From Pyropia yezoensis (Eukaryota > Rhodophyta > Bangiophyceae > Bangiales > Bangiaceae): 64,000 nt of DNA. The notes under the pieces were generated by a model. The model was not told where the DNA came from and did not search any database. It was given only the letters and a program-made list of their open reading frames with translations. The stretch spans positions 18,771,346 to 18,835,345 of the forward strand of contig CM020618.1 in assembly GCA_009829735.1 (NCBI GenBank), in the 5' to 3' direction. Made by a program: the position numbers and the translations under genes. How positions within the stretch are numbered: position 1 is the stretch's first letter; every line of letters begins with the position of its first letter. Below, one piece after another: positions 12,401-22,420 of this stretch.

Positions 12401-13587
12401 CAAGTTTAAGCATGGACATCCTGGGGCCCCTACCTGAAACATCCAGTGGCAACATATACCTGCTCATCATCTGTGACCGGTTCTCCAAGTTCACTCGAGC
12501 AATCCCGCTGAGGACCATTACGGCCCTGGATGATACGTCAGCCTTTTGCGAGTACTGGATAGCTGCCTACGGCCCTCCAGACTCCGTCTTGACGGACAAT
12601 GGCCCCCAGTTTGCATCCCTGTTCTTCCAAGGAGTCTGTGACCTGATGGGTATCAAGAACTTGTTCACTACGACATACCACCCGCAAACGAACGGCCAGG
12701 TGGAACGATTCAATCGGACTCTGGTGGACATGCTACGGCACTACGTGGAGGAGCATCAAGAAGACTGGGACGAGCTCCTGGCTGTCCTCACGCTAGCCTA
12801 CAACTCCCGAGTTCACCGGACAACGGGGGTCGCTCCACTCGACTTTGTCACCCCAAGGCGGCTGACCAACTTCTCCATGGAAAGAATACCAGACGATCTC
12901 CAGCCTGCACTGAAGTCAGGTCCCAAGGCAAAGGATGAGTTCCTGGAACAACTGAAGCTCCTGCTCCCAAGAGTCAAGGAGTCAATATCAAAGACCCAGG
13001 AGCGATACAAGCGGGACTACGACAAAGGAGTCCGGGAAAAGAACAAGGAACTGGGTGGTGGCGACTGGGTTTTTGTGGACAATCATAGCAAGACCCGGGG
13101 GAAGCTGGACTCGAAGACGGATGGACCTTATGAGATCCTGAATACGGATGGCTGGACCTTTCTCCTAGACGTGGATGGCTCCCCGTACCGGGTGAGCAGC
13201 GACCACGTCACCCGAGCTCCACCGCCAAGCAAACGGGACTTGACCCGGCGCAAGCGGGCCGCAATACCCTGGCTATCCCAAGAAGAAGGCCGGGAATATG
13301 TCTACTACGTCAAGTTTGTCGACCATGCCTGGAGGGACGGGCGCTTGTACCTGCGAGTACGCTGGTTCGGTTTTAACCCAGCAGATGATACCTGGGAACC
13401 CTCAAACCGGTTACCCATCGCGGACGTCTGCGCCTACACGCGACGGAACGGGATTGAGGGCACTCCGGTTGCCAGAGCCGGCAAGATCCTGGAATCGGAC
13501 TCGGAGGAGGACCAGGAGGAAGGGGCTGATCAAGACCCACAGGACGAGCCGAGCTCACCCTCAACGGACGCGGAGCAAGAGGAGTGA
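9491..13587 (+). pseudogene. pol: pol of element B: protease, RT, RNase H, integrase, chromodomain
   Basis: The frame is open from the end of gag in the -1 frame. Visible parts are a protease with DTGAG (near 9730), reverse transcriptase with YLDDIIVFS (near 11095), RNase H (about 11530-11910), an integrase zinc region (about 12210-12350), a catalytic core with MDILGPLP (12415) and DNGPQF (12596), and a chromodomain (about 13280-13440) that places it among chromoviruses. The C-terminal tail is acidic. It is broken about once. Confidence 0.92.
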
Positions 13588-13732
13588 GAAGAAGGGAACG
13601 GGTGTATCAAGGAAAACCCGTAATGCAAGCATGGAACTACCAAGAAAAACAAGCACCCGCTCGAGCAACCCTTCTTTCCGCCTCTTCCCTCCTCGCTTCT
13701 CCCAAGACTCTCACCCTCCTTGCCTCCAAGTA

Positions 13733-15850
13733 CTACTCCCGGCGCGGACGCTGCGCCGCGGGAGCGTCCTCCAGCGCCGCTTCCGCGGCACGACGGGAAC
13801 CGGAGGAAGGCGGGATGACGTAGTGCGGTGGGCGCGGCGCTTCCAGGTGTGACGCCATCGGAGTAGTACCGGTAGTTGCCGGGCGCTCCCGCTCACCCAG
13901 ATATGGCTGTCGGCGCCCCTGGAAGCCCGTGAAGGTCTCTGACCACTGCTGGGCCAAGCCATGCCGGGTCAAAGTCGCCAGGAGTTCGCCAACCACCGGG
14001 CTGTCCAACATCTGGCCGCTGTCTGCGCAAGCAAACACCCGGTCAACCACGTTGTTCAAGACGCTGGCGTAAGTACCCAGCACCAGGGAAGACCCGACGC
14101 CTTCAACCTGTACCGGAAGACGACCCAGCTGGTCTTCAATCATACCGACGTCATACTGGTCGCATGTCGGGCCACCTTGGTTCAGGTACCAATCAGGCAC
14201 CCGAAAGCGGGTAAGGCGCAGAGTCGGCGCCGGGATCTCGAACCGCCCCGAGGTTGCCACTACCGGACGGTCCACAACAGCCCCAGAAACCGGAGTCCCC
14301 AACTCAAGAGGAGGCACAGGGCCGCCGACGTTTGAAGAAGGTGCCCGAGGAAGAACGGCCGGAGTGGTCGGCGACCGCACGGCCACGCCCAGACTCGCGG
14401 CAGACAAGCGCGGTGCCGGAGGAGCTTGAAGCACCGGCCTAGACGGAGCAGAACGCAAACGCGCCCGCGACGGTCCAGGCGAAGCCACCGGGGCGACAGG
14501 TGCAACAGGAGCAAGCGGAGCCGCCGCAGACGCCCGACCGACCGCCGCGGCCCATCCCGACTCTTGCAACGGCGGTCTAGTTGGCAGGAGATCAAAGGCG
14601 ACCGGAGCAGGAAAGCCGCCTAGATGCGGCCACGCCGGAAGCGGCGTCGCCAGCTGCACCTTGGCCGGAGAAGACTGGTAGACCACCTGCACCCAACCGG
14701 AGCCATCCCGACGCGGGCTGTTCTGGTCGGCGATCGCGTTCAAGAAGCTCCGGTCCTGCACCGGAAGACGACGCCGGAAGTCGATCATCGCCTGGAAGAG
14801 CTCCTTGTACTCCTCGTCCTGGCTACACAGGAAGTCGACGGTCAACTTGTCAACAATCCAGACCATCAGGAGGTCGGGGAGGAGCCAAAGCCGGTTGGAC
14901 ACTAAGACCTCGTGGAGCCAGTGGTTGGCCGCCAAGACCGTCAACTCAGAGGTGTACATCATGTACGGGATCGAGTGGAGGAAGCCCTTGATTGACGCCT
15001 GGGTCAAGGCGTCCAAGAAGTACCAGGTGAAGGGGATGCTGGATGGGGCAATCCCGACTGGAATCTCGATTTCCTGCTGCTGCGGGATGACCTTGGGGTA
15101 GTACGCCGCCCGGTTGGCCTTGTCCAGCTTCCAGAACTCTTGATGGTTGCAGCTTACGATGAAGTCTCGCTGGCGACCGCGTCGCTCACCTTGCTCCCGC
15201 GCCGGCGACAACTTGGAGTACTTCCAGGTCAGGAAAGGCGGCTCCAGAGCGACCATGCTCGGATGGGGGTCGCAGTTCAGGCTCCCCGACCCCTTGAGCG
15301 CCTCGTCCCAGACCTTGAGCGCCCGGTGGACGTACCCTTCCTCCTCTGGCCACCGGAGAACGGACACGGACACGCGACGCTCGGTCAAGGGAAGATCCAG
15401 CACCAGCGCGAAGGGGAGATCCTCCAGGCGAGCAACCCAAGAGGAACCTGAAAAGCTCTGGGAGCGGTCTTGTGCCAGGCGCATCTGGTCCGCCGCATGA
15501 AGGCGAGTCTTGTCGATCTCAGTCAAGACTCCGCGCTGGAGTTCCTTGCGCCAGATGTCCAAGCAATCCTGTTGGCACTGGGCCGCGCTGGCGTTGCCGA
15601 CCACCGTGGAGTAGCGCCGGCCCGCCAGAGGATCCTGCCCAAGAAGCATCTCCGGGAGACCCACCGGGGGGGTCTCGACCGGGAGCAACGCGGAAGCCGG
15701 GGGAACCCGATGCGTCCCCGCCGTGGCGACCGGCGCCGGCATCGACTCCCGAGGAACCGGAGGCAGGAGAGGGGCGCGACTATCCGAGGTCTCCTCCCCA
15801 ACACTCGCCGCCGGAACCACGGGCCCAGCTTGGATCTCGGAACTGGACAT
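13733..15850 (-). CDS. antisense ORF of element B (aORF), 705 aa
   Basis: This open frame of 705 residues runs opposite to gag-pol between pol and the 3' LTR. I chose the ATG at 15850; the frame also continues upstream into the LTR. It aligns weakly but in order with the antisense protein of elements A and C: both have a YYPK...PQ..E.P.G stretch followed by a Leu-rich segment containing NHWLHEV (B) or TQWLLEV (A, C), and both have Pro/Ala-rich flanks. The C-terminus is basic (QRPRRE). No known domain is recognised. Its function is unknown; the conserved position and length suggest a translated product. Confidence 0.6.
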   Translation of the reverse strand: MSSSEIQAGPVVPAASVGEETSDSRAPLLPPVPRESMPAPVATAGTHRVPPASALLPVETPPVGLPEMLLGQDPLAGRRYSTVVGNASAAQCQQDCLDIWRKELQRGVLTEIDKTRLHAADQMRLAQDRSQSFSGSSWVARLEDLPFALVLDLPLTERRVSVSVLRWPEEEGYVHRALKVWDEALKGSGSLNCDPHPSMVALEPPFLTWKYSKLSPAREQGERRGRQRDFIVSCNHQEFWKLDKANRAAYYPKVIPQQQEIEIPVGIAPSSIPFTWYFLDALTQASIKGFLHSIPYMMYTSELTVLAANHWLHEVLVSNRLWLLPDLLMVWIVDKLTVDFLCSQDEEYKELFQAMIDFRRRLPVQDRSFLNAIADQNSPRRDGSGWVQVVYQSSPAKVQLATPLPAWPHLGGFPAPVAFDLLPTRPPLQESGWAAAVGRASAAAPLAPVAPVAPVASPGPSRARLRSAPSRPVLQAPPAPRLSAASLGVAVRSPTTPAVLPRAPSSNVGGPVPPLELGTPVSGAVVDRPVVATSGRFEIPAPTLRLTRFRVPDWYLNQGGPTCDQYDVGMIEDQLGRLPVQVEGVGSSLVLGTYASVLNNVVDRVFACADSGQMLDSPVVGELLATLTRHGLAQQWSETFTGFQGRRQPYLGERERPATTGTTPMASHLEAPRPPHYVIPPSSGSRRAAEAALEDAPAAQRPRRE

Positions 15851-15989
15851 GACGTCCAGAATCCGGGGGGGGACAGAATCGGAGCAGGTGATCGTAACCA
15901 GGGTGAAGACGCTCGACCTCGGCACCGGTGTGGACGTGCTCGAGGCTGTGCACGGTGGCACCTGGTTCGGCCCGAGGACGTGCCGGACT

Positions 15990-15999
15990 AGGGAGGGAG
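15990..15999 (+). other. putative polypurine tract of element B
   Basis: A run of ten purines (AGGGAGGGAG) ends three bases before the 3' LTR, the position expected of the plus-strand primer. Confidence 0.5.
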
Positions 16000-16002
16000 C
16001 TA

Positions 16003-16573
16003 TGTAGCATCCCTGGCCCCGACTTGGCGCCGACCCGGGACTGCAACCAGAGGGCACCAGGTGCCGGAACACGCCCGCCGTGTGGTGATGGTTGGCGGCC
16101 GTGGCCCGTGCCCGGCACTGGGATGCGGTGGACTACGCTATCCACACGTGAGAGAGGGATTTCCGATGGGTTTTTGCATACTTGTGAGAGACTTGATTTG
16201 AGAGAATCTGAGTGTGAGATTAGTGAGTGGGAATAGAATTAGTAGTGATAGTGGCCCCCGACCTGACGAGGTTAGACTCGGGTCGGGGCCACTCGGGGTT
16301 ATGGGGGGGCTACCTGGCCAACGTGCCGAGGCTCCCCCAGATGCACGTTAAGAGGGACAGCGAGGCGCCCTTGGCCAGCGCCCTCGGGAAAAAGACAACT
16401 GCGCGCTTGCTTTCCTCTTCCCCGTGTGCACTACCGTGCGTATCTGTTTGCTCTGCGAGCAGGCACGTGAGGCAACAGGCATACCATTCTCGTAGTTCCC
16501 CTTTCTGTGCTACCTGTCCCTTTCCCCCGAGGGATATAGACACGTGTCTGAGAGGATCGAGTTTTATACCACA
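16003..16573 (+). repeat. 3' LTR of element B
   Basis: This 571-bp LTR differs from the 5' copy at about six positions. It is followed directly by the second AGTGT target copy (16574-16578). Confidence 0.93.
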
Positions 16574-16675
16574 AGTGTGTGCGACTTGCACTTCTTCCGG
16601 TTCCCCCGACACGGGAGGCAGCCCTTGCGCACCGCCCCAACTTGGGTGTCGCGTGTGCGAGTGGTTTTTGCCACA
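16574..16675 (+). repeat. 3' LTR of element A, right part
   Basis: This is the remaining 102 bases of the element A LTR, ending TTTTTGCCACA as in element C. It starts with the second copy of the AGTGT target duplication made by element B. Confidence 0.88.
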
Positions 16676-19127
16676 GTTTTTGTAGCGTTCGTCAGGAGTG
16701 TGGTAGCACGTACAGGGCCGTATGACGTTGGGCATGTCGCGCTTCTCCGCATAAATTGCAACCAGTGTCGGTAGCTTGAAAGAAAAATAGACCCCCGCTC
16801 TTTCGCCAGATGCTCCCTCTGATATGGGGCTCCGCTGGAAGAGGTAGCAGAGGAGGCCAGATCGAGAGTCTCCCCGGAAAAATGTGGACGTACAAGACGC
16901 CAGCTCTACACCTCCGGGCCCATATGACAAGCTCTGTCGGAGAGGTCTACCGCAGGGCACTCTTGCGTCTGCCTGCGAAGTTTGGAGCGGTGAGCTGCAG
17001 TCTGCTTTCTGCACGGGGCTTTTTCTCAGGCGTCTAGCTAAATGGAATCGACTTTAGTTTTCTTTTTCTCTGCAGCTCAACTATTAAATAGAACGTCACC
17101 TCTTGGCATACGCGGCCCTCTCTCTCTCTCTTGTAACCACAAGGTGTCGTTCTGTAAGCTTCTGTCGATCAAGCGCATGGTCATACGCGCGTTCAGTACT
17201 TTTAGAGCGTACCTGTGGTACGCATACTGACAATTCTTCTGTTTTTGCCGACATACGGTACGTCCCGGGGAGGTACTCCAGCGATGGAGGGAGATCGTCC
17301 TAGGAGGCGTGATGGCCCTGGGACTAAGGGTTGTGAGAAGGTGTAGCGAAGTGGTCGGTGGGAGGGGGGAGGAGCGGCGACGATCAATCACACACTACCG
17401 TCTGAGGCGCCGGTAGCCACATCGCAGAAGGGGGGGGGCCGCGCCCCGAGCAGCATGCCGGCGGGGACCGTCTGCCGGCCGGCGCCGGCAGCGCGGCAGC
17501 AGGCAACGCAACCCGCGGCCGGGGGTTGGGGACACCGTCAGTGCCTCACCCGCCCCGCGCCGCCCATGCCCCCCCGTCCCACTTGCACACGCGCTAAGGC
17601 CGGCGCGACGGCGTAGGCCACCCAAGCGTGCGCCCGCGCCACGGGTGGTTCGATGGCCGCTGGCTGGCGCAGCCACCGCGAGCGCCCATGATGCGTGCAC
17701 CCCCTCGCTGCCGCACGCCGCCCGCCGTTGGCCGCCGCAGACACTGCCGCTGCCGCCGCTACCGCCACCTCCCCCGTACGCAGGCCACAGCCTGCGAGGG
17801 CCCGGCAGCCGCGGCCAGGGGGCTTTGACCGCCTGGCAACCCCCCCCCCGGACGCGACGGTCGAGCACGTCAAGAAAAGAATCCGGGTGCCGTGGTGGAG
17901 ATAGCGCAGAGAGGGTGCCACGGCTGGCAACCCCACCGTGGCGGCGGCGGAGACTAGCCTCGCCAGCGAGGATGTCACCGTCACCACCACCCTGGCGGGG
18001 ATCTGGCAGCCAGCCAGCGGTGACGGCGATTAAGGCGTCAACACGTCACCCGCCCAAACCTCGGCGGCCCCGCGAGCTCCTTGCAGGTGGTGGGGCCGGG
18101 CGCGGGTGGCTCCCGCTGCTCAGGACAAAGGTTGTCGGGTGGCGCCGGTCCTATCAGCGCAACGTCGCCACTCGCAGAGCGGGGGGGGCAGCGAAGAGTA
18201 TGCAGGCATTGCCATGAAAGGGCGACGCCAGACGGCGGCGGTCACCGCCAAAAGGTCATCGCAGGACGACGGCAGCGGCTGTTACCCGCGCGGGGATGTT
18301 GAGGGGCAGCAGAGGCCGCGACAGCCACGGATGTCGCCGCCATGGCCGCTGTGCCGGGTCGAGGACCACCCCGTCGCCTGCTCCACGTCCACCGCCACGC
18401 CTTGGACGCCGCAAAAATACGGAGCACTTCGCCGCGGCTGCCGCCACCGCCACCGCCGCGGCCGCCACTACCCCCGTCGTCGGCGACGATGCCCGCACTG
18501 ATGACCGGCAGGACGGCCTCGTGCGCCGCGCAGCTGACCAGAGGTGGGTACCACCGTCACGGCGCAGTGACGCTTAGAGAGAGGTTCGGGCAAACGCCCT
18601 AAATCGGGTTTGCGGGTTGCGGATGCGATTGCAGACCCCCTCTCACGGTACAGTCCGCCCCAGCATTCTCTATTCTTTTTGCGTACCTTCTGTGGCCGTT
18701 GCGTCGGCCGACGTACGTGCTGCATACGACCATCACGTGAAGCACCATGCGCTGTGCTATAAGAGCATATAACGCGGAGGGCGTATGTCTCCCGATCATC
18801 ACCGTTGTGTGCGCCCCACAGCAGCTGTCAAAACAGACCCGCAGAAAACCGTGGAAACGAGACCCAATGTGGGAGGGGCCTAAAAACGCGCATTTCTCAG
18901 ATGGAGGTGCTGGACGTTAAAGAGTGCTGGTTGGCTGATACTCGCACAGTCATCAAGACCAGACCGCGTGCTGAGTGTTCATTGGTTGATCAAATAAGCG
19001 GACTGCAATGCTCCAGGCCGGTCTGGGGAAGGTCAGAATATGGCTCAGCCCAGTAGACATGCTCTGAGCTATCGCTAAAAGAGTACCTGGATGGGTTTGG
19101 GTTCTAGCTTCACCGATATACATGCTC
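16676..19127. other. no supported gene; flank of element A and GC-rich DNA
   Basis: The first 700 bases are of moderate GC and hold a minus-strand frame (about 16676-17014) that runs out of element A's LTR. It could be a remnant of whatever element A landed in, but it is not recognisable. 17400-18560 is GC-rich, with Ala/Arg/Pro-rich frames on both strands typical of chance ORFs in such DNA. No tRNA, rRNA or known protein domain was seen. Confidence 0.4.
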
Positions 19128-19250
19128 TATTGTGCGTCCCGTGAAAAGTGGACGTGCACGGGTCGTGCAGTGTGAGTTTGATTGGTCTAGCGGCCGATAG
19201 TTGACATGATCACGACACGAGCACGTCCACTATTTACGGGACGCACTATA
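19128..19250. mobile_element. small MITE with about 40-bp inverted ends
   Basis: The bases from 19128 (TATTGTGCGTCCCGTGAAAAGTGG...) and the reverse complement from 19250 (TATAGTGCGTCCCGTAAATAGTGG...) match at about 35 of 40 positions. The element is only about 123 bp, so it is nearly all inverted repeat. The outer TA on each side suggests a Tc1/mariner-type TA target duplication. It lies 56 bp left of the Tc1 element but has different ends, so it belongs to another family. Confidence 0.7.
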
Positions 19251-19306
19251 AACAGGTCAAAACAGGCTCTTCCTGAACCTCCCTTTAAGCACCACAGCGC
19301 GGCGTA

Positions 19307-20604
19307 CTGTCCGTACCCTAAAATATTCCCCACTTTGAGCCGCGGGACTGAGACTGACCGAAAAGGAAAAGGTCGACCGGCGTTTTTCCTAGTATTTGGT
19401 ACGGAAATTGCCCGTAATCTTCACGGCCGTCATCCGCCGCGGCATCGACTCCACCAACCGATTGAAGTTCGCGTCTGGGATGGCGTCCCAAGCAGACGAG
19501 AGAGCGGCAAAAATCTCATCGCTCGTCCGGGGGACGGGTGCGAGCGCCCGTACAGCCCGGTCGAGGTTGTCCTAAGCGTTCTCAACAGGGTTGAGGTCCG
19601 AGCTCAGCGCGGGCCACGCCATCGTTCGAATGCCCGGCTGCGCCTGGGCTGTCCGGCAGACGAGAGCCGTGTGGGGGGGGGCGTTGTCCTCCAGAAGCAG
19701 GCAAGCATCCGTAGACCCGAATAGCACTTGAATCCCGGAGTGTACGGTGCCAATAAGGAGGTCCGCGTACTTGGCCCCTGTGATGCCCACCTCTAGTCGC
19801 ACCAGCTCCGTCCGCCCGGCAGCGCAAAAACCGCCCCAAACCATCACGGTCTCGCTGCCAGACTTTAAAGAAGGCCTGAGGTACTCGGGTATCCAGCGCT
19901 CGCTCCTGGAGCGCCACACGCGGGCGTGCTCGTTCACTCCACGTACTTCAAACGAGCTCTTGTCCGTAGAAAGGACGTTCGACCACTCGTCCTTCCACCC
20001 CTGCCGCGCGCGCGCCCACTTGAGCCGCTTGATACGGTTCGCACGCCCGACGAACGGCTTGACCATTGGCCTGAACGAGAAAACCCCGAGCGCGCGGATG
20101 ACTTGGCGTACAGCAGAAACAGAGACGGGTTTATTCATACCCTGATTGTACTCGCGCGTCAGGTCCGCCGCAGAAGCAAAGCGCGCACTCCGCAATAGAC
20201 GCCCTAAACGCCGACAAGCCTTGTCGTCCAGGAGGGGGGGGCGGCCGGGGCGATGGGGGTGGCCGGCGTGCCCTTAGCGGCGGACGCGAGCTGTCACCTT
20301 GGCCACGGTCCACTTGCTGTTGCCCAGATGACCCGCCATGGCGCCATTGCTGTGCCCTTGGAGAGTCAGCCGCTCCACCGCGGTCCGCTGGTCGTCCATG
20401 AGGGTCTTGTAGAGCCCCATGGTGGCATTGGGGAGCGGGAATGGGGGGAAACAGAGTCTGGTGACCGCCGGGAAGGGCAAGACGTGGCGAAGGGCGGGGG
20501 GGGCGGAATGGGTCGGAAACGCCACGTTTTTGGACTTCGTCGTGATCCGCGTGTCCCAAGTCCGCCGCTGAAAGGGGTTGGGTAATACTTTCGGGAATGG
20601 ACTG
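19307..20604 (-). mobile_element. Tc1/mariner element, 1298 bp
   Basis: The ends are imperfect inverted repeats: CTGTCCGTACCCTAAAATAT on the left, and CAGTCCATTCCCGAAAGTAT read inward from 20604. Each is flanked by TA (19305-19306 and 20605-20606), the target duplication of this superfamily. The length is normal for a Tc1 element, and a single transposase gene on the minus strand fills it. The terminal repeats have diverged by roughly 30%, which agrees with the decayed gene and points to an old copy. Confidence 0.88.
19389..20420 (-). pseudogene. Tc1-type transposase, decayed
   Basis: About 343 codons, normal for Tc1 transposase. It starts at the ATG at 20420 (MGLYKTLMDDQ) with a helix-turn-helix (NGAMAGHLGNSKWTVAKV). 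The DDE core is visible: a first Asp in VLSTDKSSF, a second in LLEDNAPPHTA, and the end motif SSDLNPVEN. The frame is lost after the HTH, with a stop at 20274-20276 and a shift near the G run at about 20232, and resumes from about 20235 downward. A TAG at about 19573 replaces the Trp expected in NPVENAW, after which coding sense continues to TAG at 19389-19391. It is therefore an inactive copy with about three lesions. Confidence 0.85.
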
Positions 20605-20606
20605 TA

Positions 20607-21531
20607 CAGCACTCGATGCAAGCACGTAAGAGCTAGCGGACTTTCAGGCCAAAAAATTGCTCACCCTCTGCCACTAAGTTTCTGCGTCCGTCCTTCTGTC
20701 AGACACCCAGCACGATCCCGATTTGAGCCTGCTAGGGACAAGTAGGGCGCACATGCTGCAAATGGGGAAGACAAGTCTGTCCGGCCACCGACCAATTCCT
20801 GAGTGGGTCGTTGGCTGCCCAACGCGTCTCGACGGCGCTTCGCGCGTCGACGGCGCTTCGCGCATAGTCGAACAGAGTCTGCACACCTATTGGTCTGGCG
20901 TTATCACGTCACAGGGCGCAGTGAACGAACGGCGGGCGCCATCTCCGTTTGAGCTTCCCGCCTTGCACCAGCACACTGACCCGCGCGCGCGCGCCGCGAA
21001 GCACCACAATAGGCCCGCGCGCGCCGTGCAGCACCACATGGGGCCCACGCGCGCGCGCCACGAAGCACCAGCAACGTCCCGCGCGCGCTCTACCTTGACG
21101 CGGTGCGGTGCCCCACCAGGGTGGCGAGAAGCGGTGCGCCCGACAGCAGTCGGTACCGTCGTCGGCAATGCCGGGCATGGGGGGGGAGGGGGCGCCTGGG
21201 ATCCGCCTCCCCTCTCCGCGTGAGCTCCCGGGCCTGCACCGCTGGTCGACCGCCCCAACCGGTCGGGCGCTTAAAAGCCTCACCCCTGCTGGCCGACTAG
21301 CCCGGCGCCAGCCGACCCACTCTCGCCACCTACTCACGGTCAGTGAGCATCCCCCCGTCTTTGTTCCTTCCCATTCTTGTCTTTTGCCACCCCCCCGTTC
21401 CCCCCCCCCCCCACCCCCTCTGCGTCATCTTTTCCACCCTGCCCGCCCCCCTTCCTCTCCCGTACCATCCCTGACACTTACCCTGCCGATCCCGCTTACC
21501 TTTTTCACCCGCCTCTTCCTTTCCGCCCGTC
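20607..21531. other. no supported gene
   Basis: Short repeats occur here (GACGGCGCTTCGCGC twice near 20832-20862, and a CGCGCGCG-rich stretch near 20980-21090). A C-rich, pyrimidine-biased leader runs from about 21340 to 21531, ahead of a short ORF. The longer frames here are Ala/Arg/Pro-rich and read equally well on both strands. Confidence 0.35.
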
Positions 21532-21705
21532 ATGGCGGCAGTCGCATCCCATTCCTCCGGCGGTGCGGTCCGTGGCTTGGCGGCGGCGGCGCTGGTCGTC
21601 GCCCGGCACACCCTCCACGCGCTGATTACGGCTCTGCTGTGGCTGCTCGCAGCGGCTGCGCTCGTCACGACGGCCACCACGACAACAAGCGTGGCCGCTT
21701 CATAA
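21532..21705 (+). CDS. possible 57-aa small hydrophobic ORF
   Basis: The ATG at 21532 opens 57 codons ending TAA at 21703-21705. The product is Ala/Leu/Val-rich, with one long hydrophobic stretch (about residues 14-48) and a Thr/Ser tail, so it could be a single-pass membrane peptide or a signal-anchor remnant. It follows a 190-bp pyrimidine-rich leader similar in style to the leader of the neighbouring secreted-protein gene on the opposite strand. No family is recognised, and chance is possible. Confidence 0.3.
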   Translation: MAAVASHSSGGAVRGLAAAALVVARHTLHALITALLWLLAAAALVTTATTTTSVAAS

Positions 21706-22021
21706 GGAGCTTCGCTAGTAACCATGTACCGAATAGTGCACACAAGATTGTCTTGCCACATGTATGAACTTCGTACAGCCAAAGGAAAGGTGCAACAAAA
21801 ATGCGCGTCTACGTTGTATGTGCACCATACGACGCGCAACCCCCAATGACCGGGCTGCACGGCAGCCGTCGGCCCTCGTGGCGCGGGAAAGCCTCGCGCC
21901 CAAAGCTCACACACACCCACCTGAACAAGCCCACCACTAAAGCACCCGACGACAAGTCCCATCCAACCACCCCCCCCGCCCTCATCCCTCTCCCTTAAGG
22001 AAAAAAAGCCCTTCAAGCCGC

Positions 22022-22420
22022 CTACAGAGGACCAATGTACCGCAGCACGGTGCGCACGGTGCCCAGGGCACACTTGCACACCTGGTTGTCTGGTGACGGC
22101 GCGGAGGTGCACTCGTGGATGGCTTCTGCGCACTGGAGGTCACAGTTGCCCTGCCCTTGCGCGTCACAGTAGTGGACGGTCGTGTCTGGTGCAGATACCT
22201 TGCACCACGGGTCGGTGGAGTCCCCGTTGAAGACCACCAGGTCGCGGGGGATGGTCATGGACGAGCAGCGACACCAGCCGACAAAGGAGCCGATATCCGA
22301 CGTAGAAGTGCACGTCCGCACGTCAGAGGCCACGACGGCGGCGGGGAGGGCGGCGGCAGCCATGACGGCGACGACGGCGGCGGCGGCGAAGACGAGGGAG
22401 CGGAGGGCAGAGCCGGCCAT
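22022..22420 (-). CDS. small secreted cysteine-rich protein, 132 aa
   Basis: I chose the ATG at 22420 because a signal peptide begins there: MAGSALRSLVF, then an Ala/Val-rich core ending near AAVVAS (about residue 32). The open frame upstream is low-complexity. The mature part of about 100 residues has ten cysteines (for example WCRCS, NCDLQC, VCKC), an even number compatible with five disulfides. It is probably exported or sent to the cell wall. The family is not recognised. It converges on the 57-aa ORF at 21532. No intron is needed. Confidence 0.65.
   Translation of the reverse strand: MAGSALRSLVFAAAAVVAVMAAAALPAAVVASDVRTCTSTSDIGSFVGWCRCSSMTIPRDLVVFNGDSTDPWCKVSAPDTTVHYCDAQGQGNCDLQCAEAIHECTSAPSPDNQVCKCALGTVRTVLRYIGPL

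Larger units (their letters stand above)
6953..16573 (+). mobile_element. Ty3/gypsy chromovirus, element B, nested in element A LTR
   Basis: This is a complete-looking 9.6-kb LTR element with two 571-bp LTRs (TG...CA ends) and AGTGT duplicated at 6948-6952 and 16574-16578. It carries gag, pol with a chromodomain, and a long antisense ORF. The two LTRs differ at about six positions (about 1%), so the insertion is fairly young. It is a different lineage from elements A and C: the proteins align but are well diverged. pol carries about one break; gag and the antisense ORF look open. Confidence 0.95.

Noticed and set aside
17395-18577. GC-rich ORFs between elements A/B and the Tc1 copy
   Set aside because: Overlapping frames on both strands, Ala/Arg/Pro-rich, without domains or a clear start context.
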